Origin: CAIKLP01 sp039798705
GTDB lineage: Bacteria > Bacteroidota > Bacteroidia > Sphingobacteriales > Sphingobacteriaceae
Length of the DNA: 18,322 nt
NCBI GenBank assembly: GCA_039798705.1
Contig: JBDKFN010000035.1
Location: forward strand, 1 to 18,322
Direction of reading: 5' to 3'
Shown here: in pieces, positions 7,119 to 15,876 of the stretch
How the letters are laid out: each line of letters opens with the position of its first letter
Position numbering within the stretch: the first letter of the stretch is position 1
Position numbers and translations under genes: made by a program
The notes under the pieces: model-generated
The model's database searches: none
The model's input: the letters and a program-made list of their open reading frames with translations, nothing else
What the model was told of the DNA's origin: nothing

Positions 7119-8177
7119 TTATGCAATTGTAATATCATTGTTCAAATAAACATCTTGAATAGCATTTAAAATATCTACTCCTTCGTTCATTGGACGTTGA
7201 AAAGCTTTTCTTCCTAAAATTAATCCTTGACCACCTGCTCTTTTATTGATAACTGCGGTAGTTACTGCTTCTGCTAAATCGGCAGCACCTTTAGACTCTC
7301 CACCTGAATTAATTAAACCGATGCGTCCCATGTAGCAATTCGCTACTTGATAACGACACAAGTCAATTGGGTTCATTGTAGATAATTCTGAATACATTTT
7401 TGGATGAGATTTTGCAAAATTAATTGCGGTAAATCCACCATTGTTTTCAGGTAATTTTTGTTTAATAATATCTGCTTGAATGGTTACTCCTAAATGATTT
7501 GCTTGCGAAGTTAAATCGGCAGCAACATGGTAATCCACACCGTCTTTTTTGAATCCATTATTTCTAGTGTAGCACCATAAAACTGTTGCCATACCTAATT
7601 CATGTGCACGCTCAAACGCTTTTGCTACTTCAATAATTTGACGATTAGATTCTGGCGCACCAAAATAAATAGTAGCACCAACTGCTGTTGCTCCTAAATT
7701 CCAAGCATCATCAACAGAACCAAACATAATTTGATCGTATTTATTTGGGTAGGTCATTAATTCGTTGTGGTTAATTTTAACCATCATTGGAATTTTATGT
7801 GCATATTTTCTTGCAACAGATGCCAACACACCAAACGTTGTAGCAACTGCATTACAGCCACCTTCAACAGCTAATTCAATAATTTTTTCTGGATCGAAAT
7901 AAATAGGGTTTGGTGCAAATGAAGCGCCTGCAGTATGTTCAATTCCTTGATCCACTGGCAAAATAGATAAATAACCAGTTCCACCTAAGCGGCCATGGTT
8001 ATACATAGATCCTAAACTTCTCAAAACTTGAGGGTTACGACTAGAACCTACAAAAGAACGGTCTAAAAAGTCCATTCCTGGTAAGTGTAACATGTCTTTT
8101 GAAAATGTTTTAGATTCGTGTTTTAAAAGGCTATCTGCTTGATTTCCTAGTAATTCTGTGATTTTGTCGGTGGTCAT
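7119..8177 (-). CDS. fbaB: Class I fructose-bisphosphate aldolase (FbaB/DhnA type)
   Basis: The enzyme interconverts fructose 1,6-bisphosphate with glyceraldehyde 3-phosphate and dihydroxyacetone phosphate through a Schiff base; FbaB-type aldolases are often linked to gluconeogenic growth. The 352-aa product follows E. coli FbaB along its length: LPVDQGIEHTAGASFAPNP, KINHNE, AVGATIYFG, ERAHELGM, a Schiff-base lysine in ADIIKQK (Lys239), CYMGRIGLINSGG and a matching ITIA C-terminus. It lies 51 bases after the DUF4249 stop and has its own -7 box at the start, so it may head a two-gene unit with accD as well as receive read-through from the receptor genes. Confidence 0.97.
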   Translation of the reverse strand: MTTDKITELLGNQADSLLKHESKTFSKDMLHLPGMDFLDRSFVGSSRNPQVLRSLGSMYNHGRLGGTGYLSILPVDQGIEHTAGASFAPNPIYFDPEKIIELAVEGGCNAVATTFGVLASVARKYAHKIPMMVKINHNELMTYPNKYDQIMFGSVDDAWNLGATAVGATIYFGAPESNRQIIEVAKAFERAHELGMATVLWCYTRNNGFKKDGVDYHVAADLTSQANHLGVTIQADIIKQKLPENNGGFTAINFAKSHPKMYSELSTMNPIDLCRYQVANCYMGRIGLINSGGESKGAADLAEAVTTAVINKRAGGQGLILGRKAFQRPMNEGVDILNAIQDVYLNNDITIA

Positions 8178-8182
8178 TGATT

Positions 8183-8190
8183 CAAATTTA
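8183..8190 (-). promoter_or_regulatory. Putative -7 promoter box of fbaB
   Basis: On the minus strand TAAATTTG matches TAnnTTTG fully and is followed by five bases (AATCA) and the fbaB ATG. A TTTA lies upstream as a weak -33 candidate at a spacing of about 23 bases. The position implies a leaderless or very short-leader mRNA for fbaB-accD. Confidence 0.45.
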
Positions 8191-8228
8191 TGTATTGCAA
8201 TATTACTGATTATTAAACTATTTTGAAA

Positions 8229-9086
8229 CTATAAAATACGCCTTATTTTATGGGATTGAAAGCTTGAAAACACGCCTAATCCATTTTGAATATTAGAAAA
8301 TAAGATCACTGGTTCTGCAAATGGATCTTCTCCAGCATAATTATTTAAAGTTTTATAGTAATTATAATAATTGACATCTATTTTCATGAGCACAATTTCA
8401 AAACCCACTGTCTCATTGGTTAGGCTGTAATCATTGTATTTAAAAGTAGCGGATAACGATTGCCCATCTTTACCAATATCGTCTTTTAAAGTAAATGAAT
8501 TGTATTCATAGATAGGCTCGATGGTAGTATCCGTCGTACCTAAATAATTAACGAGTCTATTTGCAGTTAAACGGTAGTAATTTTTTTCACCGGCAATGTC
8601 TTTCCAATTTAGTTTCAAGTTGTATCTATATTCATATGAAGCCCATTCAGAATAAATCGTATCCACATTTATTTTGAATTCTTCTATACTTGGCATGGTA
8701 TCACTAACTGTGGTCATATCTGCTTCTACCGTTTTGCCATTTTCTGCAACAATTTTCAAATGGTAATTTTTACCACTGGCAATATTAAATTGACTATTGT
8801 TGAACACAAATGCAGCCGCATCAACATCATAGGAAGCTTGATATTCATTGCCTTCGGAACTGATGGTTACGTTTGCCGTAGTGGTGTTAAAAAACGGATC
8901 TGAACTAAATAGGGGTTCGCTTAAAGTCAATGATATTTGATGTTCGTTATCTTTAGGAGATAAAAATCCACCTACAACCAATTTTCGTTCAGTACTTGGT
9001 AAGGTTACGTTGGCATCACTTTCACAACCAGAATTAAGGAAAAGAACGCTGATAAAAATGCCATATATTAAATTATATTTTTTCAT
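8229..9086 (-). CDS. DUF4249 family outer-membrane lipoprotein
   Basis: The 285-aa product begins with a lipoprotein signal peptide: a basic start, a hydrophobic stretch, then LNSGC with the lipidated cysteine at 21. The acidic residues just after the cysteine (C-E-S-D) resemble export signals that send Bacteroidota lipoproteins to the cell surface. The mature part is beta-rich, with an immunoglobulin-like look (TERKLVVGGFLSP, HQISLTLSEPLF), as in DUF4249. The function of the family is unknown. It starts five bases after the stop of the TonB-dependent receptor, a pairing common in this phylum, and may be the surface partner of that receptor, as SusD is to SusC. That role is inference from position. 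Confidence 0.87.
   Translation of the reverse strand: MKKYNLIYGIFISVLFLNSGCESDANVTLPSTERKLVVGGFLSPKDNEHQISLTLSEPLFSSDPFFNTTTANVTISSEGNEYQASYDVDAAAFVFNNSQFNIASGKNYHLKIVAENGKTVEADMTTVSDTMPSIEEFKINVDTIYSEWASYEYRYNLKLNWKDIAGEKNYYRLTANRLVNYLGTTDTTIEPIYEYNSFTLKDDIGKDGQSLSATFKYNDYSLTNETVGFEIVLMKIDVNYYNYYKTLNNYAGEDPFAEPVILFSNIQNGLGVFSSFQSHKIRRIL
8231..8251 (-). terminator. Weak A/T hairpin at the 3' end of the DUF4249 gene
   Basis: Eight-base arms ATAAAATA (8231-8238) and TATTTTAT (8244-8251) flank a five-base loop. All pairs are A-T and no clear U-tract follows in the minus direction, so it could at most weaken read-through from the receptor genes into fbaB. Confidence 0.2.
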
Positions 9087-9091
9087 CTCAA

Positions 9092-11428
9092 TTAAAATTT
9101 ATAGGTCCAAGTAAATGATGGAAGTGTTGGAAATAATGATATTTTTTTCAATACATTTTGACTACCTGTATTATCCTTGCTGATATAGTAAAAATAAGGG
9201 TTTCGACGGTTATATGCATTGTAAACAGAGAATTCAAATGTCCTAATTCCTCTTTTTAATTGTTTGTGAAATTGTAAACCAAAATCAAATCGATGATAGG
9301 CTTCCATTCGGAAATCATTTTTAGCGCCATATTCTGTTGCATAAATATTTGACCAATTATTGTTACTGCCTGGATTGTGTGAAGGTGCAAGGAAATCGCC
9401 TTTTGGTAAAGTTATCGCATTGCCAGTTCCATAAACCCAGGTAAATGAAAATGTTTTTTCTTTGTCTATTTCGTAAATACCAACAACAGAAACATCATGT
9501 CTTCTGTCGTACCTTGCAAAATATTTCTTTCCAAAATTTATCTCATCAAATTGCAATTGTGTCCAAGATAGGGTATAGCCAATCCACCCGCTAAATGGGC
9601 CTTTGCTGCGTTGCAATAAAAACTCGGTCCCGTAACTCCAACCTTGACCTGCGGTTAAATTATCTTCCCATACTATTTTATCATTTTCGTCTATTACATC
9701 AATATTTAAAAAAGATGCGCCATCTTTATAAGCTACAACTCGATCAGATTTTTTATAAAAGCTTTCGATACTAAAAGTTAAATTCTTATCGAGGAAATCT
9801 TTAGCAAGCCCTAATGCAATTTGGTTAGACTGTTGAGGTTTTACTTTTGCTGTAGAAGGCACCCAAAGGTCGGTGGGTAAACCTGTTCCGGTAGAACTCA
9901 ATAAATGTATGAATTGATTCATACTTGCAAAAGACGCTTTAACAGATAAATCTTCTTTGATTAAATAACTTGCTGAAAGCCTTGGTTCTATTGCTGTATA
10001 GGTTTTGCCTTGCACAAGAAAGTTTGCAAATCTTATTCCTGCATTTGCTTTGAATCTTTGACCAATTTTCAAGTTATCTTCTACATATAATCCACTCTCT
10101 AAGGCATCAATACTGTTTATATTATTGCTATTAAAATCGCCAATTGAACTAGAATTGATGGTTGTGCCGCTAGGTGTAAAACGATGCTGTTGCAAACTAA
10201 TACCCATTTTTAAAGTATGGTTAGGATGCAGCGCATAATCTAAATCATGTTTAATTGTAAAATCTCTAATACCAGAAAACAATTTAATTTCAAAAAAATC
10301 GCTGTGGTCTGTTTCTTTATTTTGAATATTAAATTGATAATTGCTGAAAATTATGGAGGTGTTTGCAAAAAGCCTATTGCTGTACAAATGATTCCAGCGA
10401 AGGGTTCCAGTGGCATTTCCCCAAAATAAACTAAACGTAGATTGATAGTTTGAACTTGCTAAGTCATTGCTATAAAATTTATCACGGCCAAAATAACCAC
10501 TTAAATAAATTCGGTCTTTTTGACTAATTTCATAATTCAATTTGGCATTAAAATCATAGAAAAAGTAGCCACCTTTATTATCCGAAGTTTGGAAAGGAAG
10601 GGTTAAAGCATCAATATATGTTCTTCTTCCAGAAATTAAAAAGGACGATTTGTTTTTTTTGATCGGTGCTTCAACGGTGAATTTTGTAGACAATAAACCA
10701 ATTCCAAATTCTGCTTTTGCTTCTTGTTTATTTCCATCTTTCATGTTCATTTCTAATACAGAAGATAACCTGCCACCGAAACGCGCAGGAAACCCACCTT
10801 TATATAAATCAACACTCTTTAAGGCATCGCCATTGAAAAGAGAGAAGAAACCAAATAAATGAAAAGCATTATAAACAGGAGCGTCGTCTAAAATAATTAA
10901 ATTTTGATCTGGGCCTCCACCTCTCACATACAAGCCAGCATTGCCTTCTGATCCTTTTTGGACACCTGGCATTAATTGAATGGTTTTCAATACATCCTTT
11001 TCACCAAACAACATGGGTATTTTTTTAATTTGTTCAATGGGGATTCTAACAATACTCATTTGTGGGTCGTCGGCAATTTTTTCCATGCGGTCATCGGTTA
11101 CCACCACTTCTTTTATGGCTGTGCCAGAAAGTAAATCAACGTTAAGTGTGATGTCTTTTTTTAAGGCAATTCTAAACACTTGTTTTTGGTAACCAACCAT
11201 GCTGAAAATTACATCCAGCGTATCACTTGGGATACTGATTGCATAGTATCCGTAATTGTTGGTGGTAATTCCATTTTTTAATTGTGGTAGGTAAATGCCA
11301 GCCCCAATTAGTAATTCACCTGAATTCTTTTCTTTGACAAATCCACTGAGTATATGGTTTTGAGCCATTGAAGGAATAATGGTACCAACTAAAAATAAAG
11401 CAATTAGCAGCGTTTTTCGTTTAATCAT
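9092..11428 (-). CDS. TonB-dependent outer-membrane receptor with CarboxypepD_reg-like domain
   Basis: The 778-aa product is an outer-membrane gated channel that takes up a ligand using TonB energy. In order: a signal peptide ending near A22, a carboxypeptidase-regulatory-like beta domain (about 26-102, with NGITTNNYGYYAISIP), a plug domain (about 118-230, with LKTIQLMPGVQ, LYVRGGGPDQNLIILDD and FPARFGGRLSSVLEM), then a long beta barrel ending in an aromatic-basic YKF terminus. Its plug resembles the non-SusC receptors of Bacteroidota that pair with DUF4249 rather than SusD. The substrate cannot be read from the sequence. The DUF4249 gene follows after five bases. The start lies seven bases from a 14-base palindrome, in a region divergent from the GNAT gene. 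Confidence 0.93.
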   Translation of the reverse strand: MIKRKTLLIALFLVGTIIPSMAQNHILSGFVKEKNSGELLIGAGIYLPQLKNGITTNNYGYYAISIPSDTLDVIFSMVGYQKQVFRIALKKDITLNVDLLSGTAIKEVVVTDDRMEKIADDPQMSIVRIPIEQIKKIPMLFGEKDVLKTIQLMPGVQKGSEGNAGLYVRGGGPDQNLIILDDAPVYNAFHLFGFFSLFNGDALKSVDLYKGGFPARFGGRLSSVLEMNMKDGNKQEAKAEFGIGLLSTKFTVEAPIKKNKSSFLISGRRTYIDALTLPFQTSDNKGGYFFYDFNAKLNYEISQKDRIYLSGYFGRDKFYSNDLASSNYQSTFSLFWGNATGTLRWNHLYSNRLFANTSIIFSNYQFNIQNKETDHSDFFEIKLFSGIRDFTIKHDLDYALHPNHTLKMGISLQQHRFTPSGTTINSSSIGDFNSNNINSIDALESGLYVEDNLKIGQRFKANAGIRFANFLVQGKTYTAIEPRLSASYLIKEDLSVKASFASMNQFIHLLSSTGTGLPTDLWVPSTAKVKPQQSNQIALGLAKDFLDKNLTFSIESFYKKSDRVVAYKDGASFLNIDVIDENDKIVWEDNLTAGQGWSYGTEFLLQRSKGPFSGWIGYTLSWTQLQFDEINFGKKYFARYDRRHDVSVVGIYEIDKEKTFSFTWVYGTGNAITLPKGDFLAPSHNPGSNNNWSNIYATEYGAKNDFRMEAYHRFDFGLQFHKQLKRGIRTFEFSVYNAYNRRNPYFYYISKDNTGSQNVLKKISLFPTLPSFTWTYKF

Positions 11429-11433
11429 GCTTT

Positions 11434-11447
11434 TTCAAAATTTTGAA
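11434..11447. repeat. 14-base palindrome before the TonB-receptor start
   Basis: TTCAAAATTTTGAA is an exact palindrome starting five bases upstream of the receptor ATG on the minus strand. On that strand it contains AAATTTTG, one mismatch from a -7 box, seven bases before the ATG. It may be an operator or part of the promoter. It is made mostly of A and T, so chance is possible. Confidence 0.3.
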
Positions 11448-11484
11448 TTTCTGTAAATTTCGCTAAAATGAAGCTATTATTAAT

Positions 11485-11492
11485 TAACTTTG
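11485..11492 (+). promoter_or_regulatory. Putative -7 promoter box of the GNAT-DUF5686 operon
   Basis: TAACTTTG matches TAnnTTTG fully and lies 24 bases before the GNAT ATG, giving a leader of about 20 bases. A poor -33 match (TTTC at 11458) lies 23 bases upstream. This is a conventional spacing, unlike the boxes at pyrF, murF-alr, fbaB and mtaB. Confidence 0.45.
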
Positions 11493-11516
11493 GTACACAA
11501 ATTACAAAATTAATAG

Positions 11517-11942
11517 ATGTCTATAACCATTGAACCTATTATCAATGCAGAAATGTTACAAAGTGCTTTTCAAATAAGAAGAGACGTGTTCGTTAAAGAA
11601 CAAATGGTAAATGAAGCGGAAGAATATGATCAAGAAGAAGAATCTACTCATTTTCTTGCATTATACAATGAAATACCGGTCGGTACAGCTAGGTACAGAA
11701 AAACGGTTAATGGAATTAAATTAGAGCGTTTTGCAATCTTAAAACCTTACCGAAGTATGGGTGTAGGTTCCGCCATTTTACAGTTTATATTAAAGGAGTT
11801 AAACGCGTATAATGGTCAAATCTATTTACATGCACAGCTTACAGCCATGGGTTTATATAGCAAATTTGGTTTCGAATCTGTTGGCGAACAATTTGAAGAA
11901 GCAGGAATTCAGCATTATCAAATGATTTTTAAAAGAATTTAA
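11517..11942 (+). CDS. GNAT family N-acetyltransferase (YjcF/ElaA-like)
   Basis: The 141-aa product has the GNAT fold: an acetyl-CoA pyrophosphate loop at RSMGVG (79-84), a preceding LERFAILKPY strand, and a C-terminal LHAQLTAMGLYSKFGFESVGEQF region that follows the YjcF/ElaA pattern. The acceptor substrate of this group is not established. The signal-less protein is cytosolic. Its stop codon is directly followed by the ATG of the DUF5686 gene with no gap, so the two are almost surely translated from one mRNA. A functional link between a cytosolic acetyltransferase and an outer-membrane barrel is not obvious. Confidence 0.9.
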   Translation: MSITIEPIINAEMLQSAFQIRRDVFVKEQMVNEAEEYDQEEESTHFLALYNEIPVGTARYRKTVNGIKLERFAILKPYRSMGVGSAILQFILKELNAYNGQIYLHAQLTAMGLYSKFGFESVGEQFEEAGIQHYQMIFKRI

Positions 11943-14489
11943 ATGTCATTAATTAAAACTCTTTTCATTGCTGCGTTTCTGTTGATTTTTTCAATCAATT
12001 CGCAAGTACATGCGCAAGATATTTTTATTAAAGGTAGGGTAACAGATGCTAATACAAACGAAGCTATTCCATTTGCAAATATTAAATTAAAAGGAAATTT
12101 TTCTGGCATCAGCACCGATTTTGATGGCTATTACACCATTAAAACAAATGTAAATGTAGATTCTATCAATGCGAGTAGTTTGGGCTATCGTAGCAAAACC
12201 AAATACATTAAAAACAAGTCAAATCAGACCATCGATTTTCAATTGGCAGCAAATACCGTTGGCATAAAAGAAGTGGTAGTTTTTGCAGGTGAAAATCCAG
12301 CCATTGCAATCATTAAAAAAGCACAAAATCTTAGAGAGCAGCACAATAAAAACAATTTAAAAAATTACGAATTAAAGAGCTACACAAAAATTCAAGTTGA
12401 TGTAGATAATGTTTCTCAGAAATTACGTAAAAGAAAATTACTAAGACCAATCACTTCATTGTTTGATAGTTTAGAAATGTCAGCAGGTGAAGATGGAGAT
12501 CTTCATATGCCTGTATTTTATTCCGAAAATTTATCAGAAGTATATTTTGAACAAAACCCAATAAGAAGAAAAAAAGAGGTAGTAACTGCTGCTAAAATCA
12601 ATGCGGTGGGCATTCGTTCTGGAATGGCAACCTCTCAATTTACGGGTGGAACATTTGAAGAATATAATTTTAATCAGAATAAAATAGGCTTGTTCGGAAA
12701 AGACTTTTTATCACCAATTGGCGATAATGCGACTGTATTTTACCAATATTATTTAGTTGATAGTGTGTTTATTTCTGGTGCTAAATGTTATTTGATTAAG
12801 GTGAAACCTAAGAACAAACAAGATTTATTGTTTACTGGTAATATTTGGTTAACAGCCCAAGATTACGCACTCAAGCAAGTTAACTTAGAAGTACCTAAAT
12901 CCGTCAATATTAATTTTATTGAACGTATTCAGTTACAACAAGAATTAACCATCATGCCATCTGGTGCATGCATACCAAATAAAACAAGGCTGGTATTTGA
13001 TTTTGCAGATTTGTCTAAAAATTTTGTGGGCTTAATTGCTAGAATTTATAACAGTAGTTATGATATTAAAGAAGGATTGTCGCACGATACAACATTTTTT
13101 GATAGACCCGTTGTACTCAATGAAGATGCGCTAGTTAAGCCCGATTCATTTTGGATGGCAAATCGTCCAGAGCAGTTAAATACAACCGATCATTATGTCG
13201 ATAATATGATCGACAGTATTCAAGAAATTCCAATAGTTAAATTTGGTGTAAGTGCATTCTACACAACATTTACAGGGCACTATACAGTTGGTAAAATAGA
13301 TTATGGTAATGTACTAAATGTTTTATCCTACAATAACATTGAAGGCTATAAATACCGAATTGGTGCTAGAACAAATTTCGATTTCAGTGATCGTTTAATT
13401 TTCAGAACCTATTTAGCTTACGGACAAAAAGACCAAAAGTTTAAATATAATTTTCAAGCAGAATATTTATTGTCTAGAAAACGCTGGACAAAGCTTGGAA
13501 TCAATAGGAGAGTAGACATTGACCAAGTTGGAAATGATTATAAATTTGACGACACGCAAACTTTTACAAATGAACAGAGCTTCTTGTATAATGCAACATC
13601 TCAAATCAATAGGTTTGCGCTTTTGACGCTTAAAAAGGAAAATAGAATTTGGTTAACATCTGAATATAAAAATGGATTGACTGGCCGTATAACCCTTCAA
13701 AATATTGCTTTTCACAATTACTTGAATAATGTAACTGATACAAATTTTAATGTATTACAAAAGGATTTTACCAGTTCAGAAATTATATTAGAAGGTAGGT
13801 ACGCGCACAATGAAATTAAAATTATCGATGACAATAAGCGTTATACCATTGCGCAGTCTAGGTATCCAATACTTATAGTTGGATTAAAATTAGGATTAAA
13901 AAATATATTACACAGTGATTATAATTATACCAGTTTATATTTCAATATCAGTCATAAATTAAGACTTGGAATATATGGTACGACACGTTATAACATTAGA
14001 GGTGGCAAAATATTTACACCAGTACCATATAGTTTATTAGATGTGCCAAGAGGCAACCAAACACCATTTTTTGCAGCTGGTACTTTTAACTTGATGAATT
14101 ATTTTGAGTTCATCAATGATGAATATTTATCATTGGATATTGCGCACAATTTTGGCGGAATCATCTTTAACAGATTGCCATTAATTAAACACTTAAAATT
14201 AAGAGAAATTGTCGCTTTTAGAGCTGTTACAGGATCTTTAAGTAAAACCAATCAAATTCCAACTATTGTAAATACATTCGGAACACTTGGCAAAAAGCCA
14301 TATATGGAAGCAAGTTTTGGTTTTACAAATCTATTTAGAGTTGTTAGGCTTGATTTTATCTATAGACTTTCCTATACCAATGCCAATTATTTGAAGAAAT
14401 ACAACGATATGCAAATTGCGAATGGGATTACAGTACCTTATAAAATCAGTCCATTTGGAGTGAAATTATCACTTGATTTCGCATTTTAA
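11943..14489 (+). CDS. DUF5686 outer-membrane protein with CarboxypepD_reg-like domain
   Basis: The 848-aa product has a signal peptide (cleavage near A24), a carboxypeptidase-regulatory-like beta domain (about 28-110, with FIKGRVTDANTNEAIPFANI at its start), a VVVFAGENPAIAIIKKA segment that marks the entry into DUF5686, and a long C-terminal part rich in alternating aromatic strands that ends in a phenylalanine, as outer-membrane barrels do. It resembles a TonB-dependent receptor in its first domain but has no plug domain. DUF5686 proteins are found in Bacteroidota and have no settled function; they are sometimes placed near BamA-like barrels. It follows the GNAT gene without a gap. No terminator is seen before mtaB, which has its own promoter box. 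Confidence 0.88.
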   Translation: MSLIKTLFIAAFLLIFSINSQVHAQDIFIKGRVTDANTNEAIPFANIKLKGNFSGISTDFDGYYTIKTNVNVDSINASSLGYRSKTKYIKNKSNQTIDFQLAANTVGIKEVVVFAGENPAIAIIKKAQNLREQHNKNNLKNYELKSYTKIQVDVDNVSQKLRKRKLLRPITSLFDSLEMSAGEDGDLHMPVFYSENLSEVYFEQNPIRRKKEVVTAAKINAVGIRSGMATSQFTGGTFEEYNFNQNKIGLFGKDFLSPIGDNATVFYQYYLVDSVFISGAKCYLIKVKPKNKQDLLFTGNIWLTAQDYALKQVNLEVPKSVNINFIERIQLQQELTIMPSGACIPNKTRLVFDFADLSKNFVGLIARIYNSSYDIKEGLSHDTTFFDRPVVLNEDALVKPDSFWMANRPEQLNTTDHYVDNMIDSIQEIPIVKFGVSAFYTTFTGHYTVGKIDYGNVLNVLSYNNIEGYKYRIGARTNFDFSDRLIFRTYLAYGQKDQKFKYNFQAEYLLSRKRWTKLGINRRVDIDQVGNDYKFDDTQTFTNEQSFLYNATSQINRFALLTLKKENRIWLTSEYKNGLTGRITLQNIAFHNYLNNVTDTNFNVLQKDFTSSEIILEGRYAHNEIKIIDDNKRYTIAQSRYPILIVGLKLGLKNILHSDYNYTSLYFNISHKLRLGIYGTTRYNIRGGKIFTPVPYSLLDVPRGNQTPFFAAGTFNLMNYFEFINDEYLSLDIAHNFGGIIFNRLPLIKHLKLREIVAFRAVTGSLSKTNQIPTIVNTFGTLGKKPYMEASFGFTNLFRVVRLDFIYRLSYTNANYLKKYNDMQIANGITVPYKISPFGVKLSLDFAF

Positions 14490-14505
14490 ATTTCCTAAAA
14501 TATTA

Positions 14506-14536
14506 TTTAGCTCCTTGGCTCAAAATCTTATCTTTG
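14506..14536 (+). promoter_or_regulatory. Putative promoter of the mtaB operon
   Basis: The -7 box TATCTTTG (14529-14536) matches TAnnTTTG fully. TTTA at 14506-14509, one base from the -33 element TTTG, lies 19 bases upstream, the expected spacing. Only four bases (TAAG) separate the -7 box from the mtaB ATG, so the transcript should be leaderless or nearly so. This is the best-formed promoter in the window. Confidence 0.55.
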
Positions 14537-14540
14537 TAAG

Positions 14541-15875
14541 ATGGCAGCGGAAAAAAAGGTAGCATTTTATACCCTTGGATGTAAATTAAATTACTCCGAG
14601 ACTTCTTCCATTGGTCGCTTATTCGAAGACCAAGGTTATCGCAAAGTTGAATTTACCGATTCACCTAATATTTTTGTAATCAATACCTGTTCCGTTACGG
14701 AGAATGCAGATAAGAAATGCCGGAAAGTAGTCAAAGAAGCTTTAAAGGTTTCTCCAGAAGCATTTATTGTAATTATTGGTTGTTATGCACAATTGAAACC
14801 CAATGAAATAGCAAGCATTCCAGGTGTAGATTTGGTTTTAGGGGCATCAGAAAAATTCCAATTATTGGAATATTTAAATGACCTAAAGAAAACTACGAAA
14901 ACACTAGTTTTCAACCAACCAATTGAACAAGCCACAACTTTTATTTCTTCTTATTCTTATGGCGATCGCACCCGAACCTTTTTAAAAGTACAAGACGGTT
15001 GTGATTATTCCTGCACATTTTGTACCATTCCTTTGGCTAGAGGGAATAGCAGGAGCGATAGCATTGAAAATGTAATTGCCAATGCAAAACAAATTGCTGC
15101 CACTGGAACTAAAGAAATTGTGCTAACAGGTGTAAACATTGGAGATTTTGGAAATAAAGAAACAGGAACATTTTTCGAATTGGTTAAAGCCTTAGACGAA
15201 GTTGAAGGCATAGATCGAATTCGTATTTCTTCTATAGAGCCTAATTTGTTAACAGATGAAATCATTCAATTTGTAGCAAAATCAAAAAGATTTGTACCCC
15301 ATTTTCATATTCCTTTACAATCTGGCGCTAATAAAATTTTAGCACTGATGCGCAGAAGGTATAAGCGCGAATTATATACAGATAGGGTTCAACAAATAAA
15401 AAAATTAATGCCAGATGCTTGTATTGGTGTTGATGTAATTGTTGGTTTTCCAGGTGAAACTAAAAAAGATTTTTTGGAAACATATCAATTTCTAAATGAA
15501 TTGCCTATTTCTTATTTGCATGTATTTACCTATTCTGAAAGAGCAGATACCGTTGCCATAACCATGCCAGGCGTGGTTCCTATGCCGGAAAGAAATGAAC
15601 GCAGCAAAATGTTACATATATTATCAGATAAAAAAAGACATGCTTTTTATGAGTCACAAATTGGTAAAAATGCAACAGTTTTATTTGAAGCTGATAGCAA
15701 AGACGGTTTGATGCATGGCTTTACACGAAATTATGTAAAGGTAAGTACTAAATTCGATCCAATTTTAGTCAACGAATTAAAAGCAATTCAATTAACCGGT
15801 TTTGATGCATTCGGTGACGTTAGCATTATTGAAACTAACGTCGAAGAATTAAGTCATCATTCAATTCAACACTAA
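14541..15875 (+). CDS. mtaB: tRNA (t6A37) methylthiotransferase MtaB
   Basis: MtaB adds a methylthio group to C2 of N6-threonylcarbamoyladenosine-37, turning t6A into ms2t6A in tRNAs that read ANN codons. It is a radical SAM enzyme with two iron-sulphur clusters. In the 444-aa product the N-terminal UPF0004 domain has cluster cysteines C14 (LGCKLN), C50 (NTCSVT) and C81 (GCYAQ). The radical SAM cluster is C154-x3-C158-x2-C161 in DGCDYSCTFC. GxxGxN-type elements and a weak TRAM-like C-terminus (about 375-432) follow. LGCKLNYSET marks the MtaB branch rather than MiaB or RimO. It heads an operon; the Lgt-like gene starts one base after its stop. Confidence 0.94.
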   Translation: MAAEKKVAFYTLGCKLNYSETSSIGRLFEDQGYRKVEFTDSPNIFVINTCSVTENADKKCRKVVKEALKVSPEAFIVIIGCYAQLKPNEIASIPGVDLVLGASEKFQLLEYLNDLKKTTKTLVFNQPIEQATTFISSYSYGDRTRTFLKVQDGCDYSCTFCTIPLARGNSRSDSIENVIANAKQIAATGTKEIVLTGVNIGDFGNKETGTFFELVKALDEVEGIDRIRISSIEPNLLTDEIIQFVAKSKRFVPHFHIPLQSGANKILALMRRRYKRELYTDRVQQIKKLMPDACIGVDVIVGFPGETKKDFLETYQFLNELPISYLHVFTYSERADTVAITMPGVVPMPERNERSKMLHILSDKKRHAFYESQIGKNATVLFEADSKDGLMHGFTRNYVKVSTKFDPILVNELKAIQLTGFDAFGDVSIIETNVEELSHHSIQH

Positions 15876-15876
15876 T

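Noticed and set aside
9092..11428. SusC/SusD polysaccharide-utilisation locus
   Set aside because: The partner gene is DUF4249, not SusD, and no glycoside hydrolase, sensor or sulfatase gene is near.
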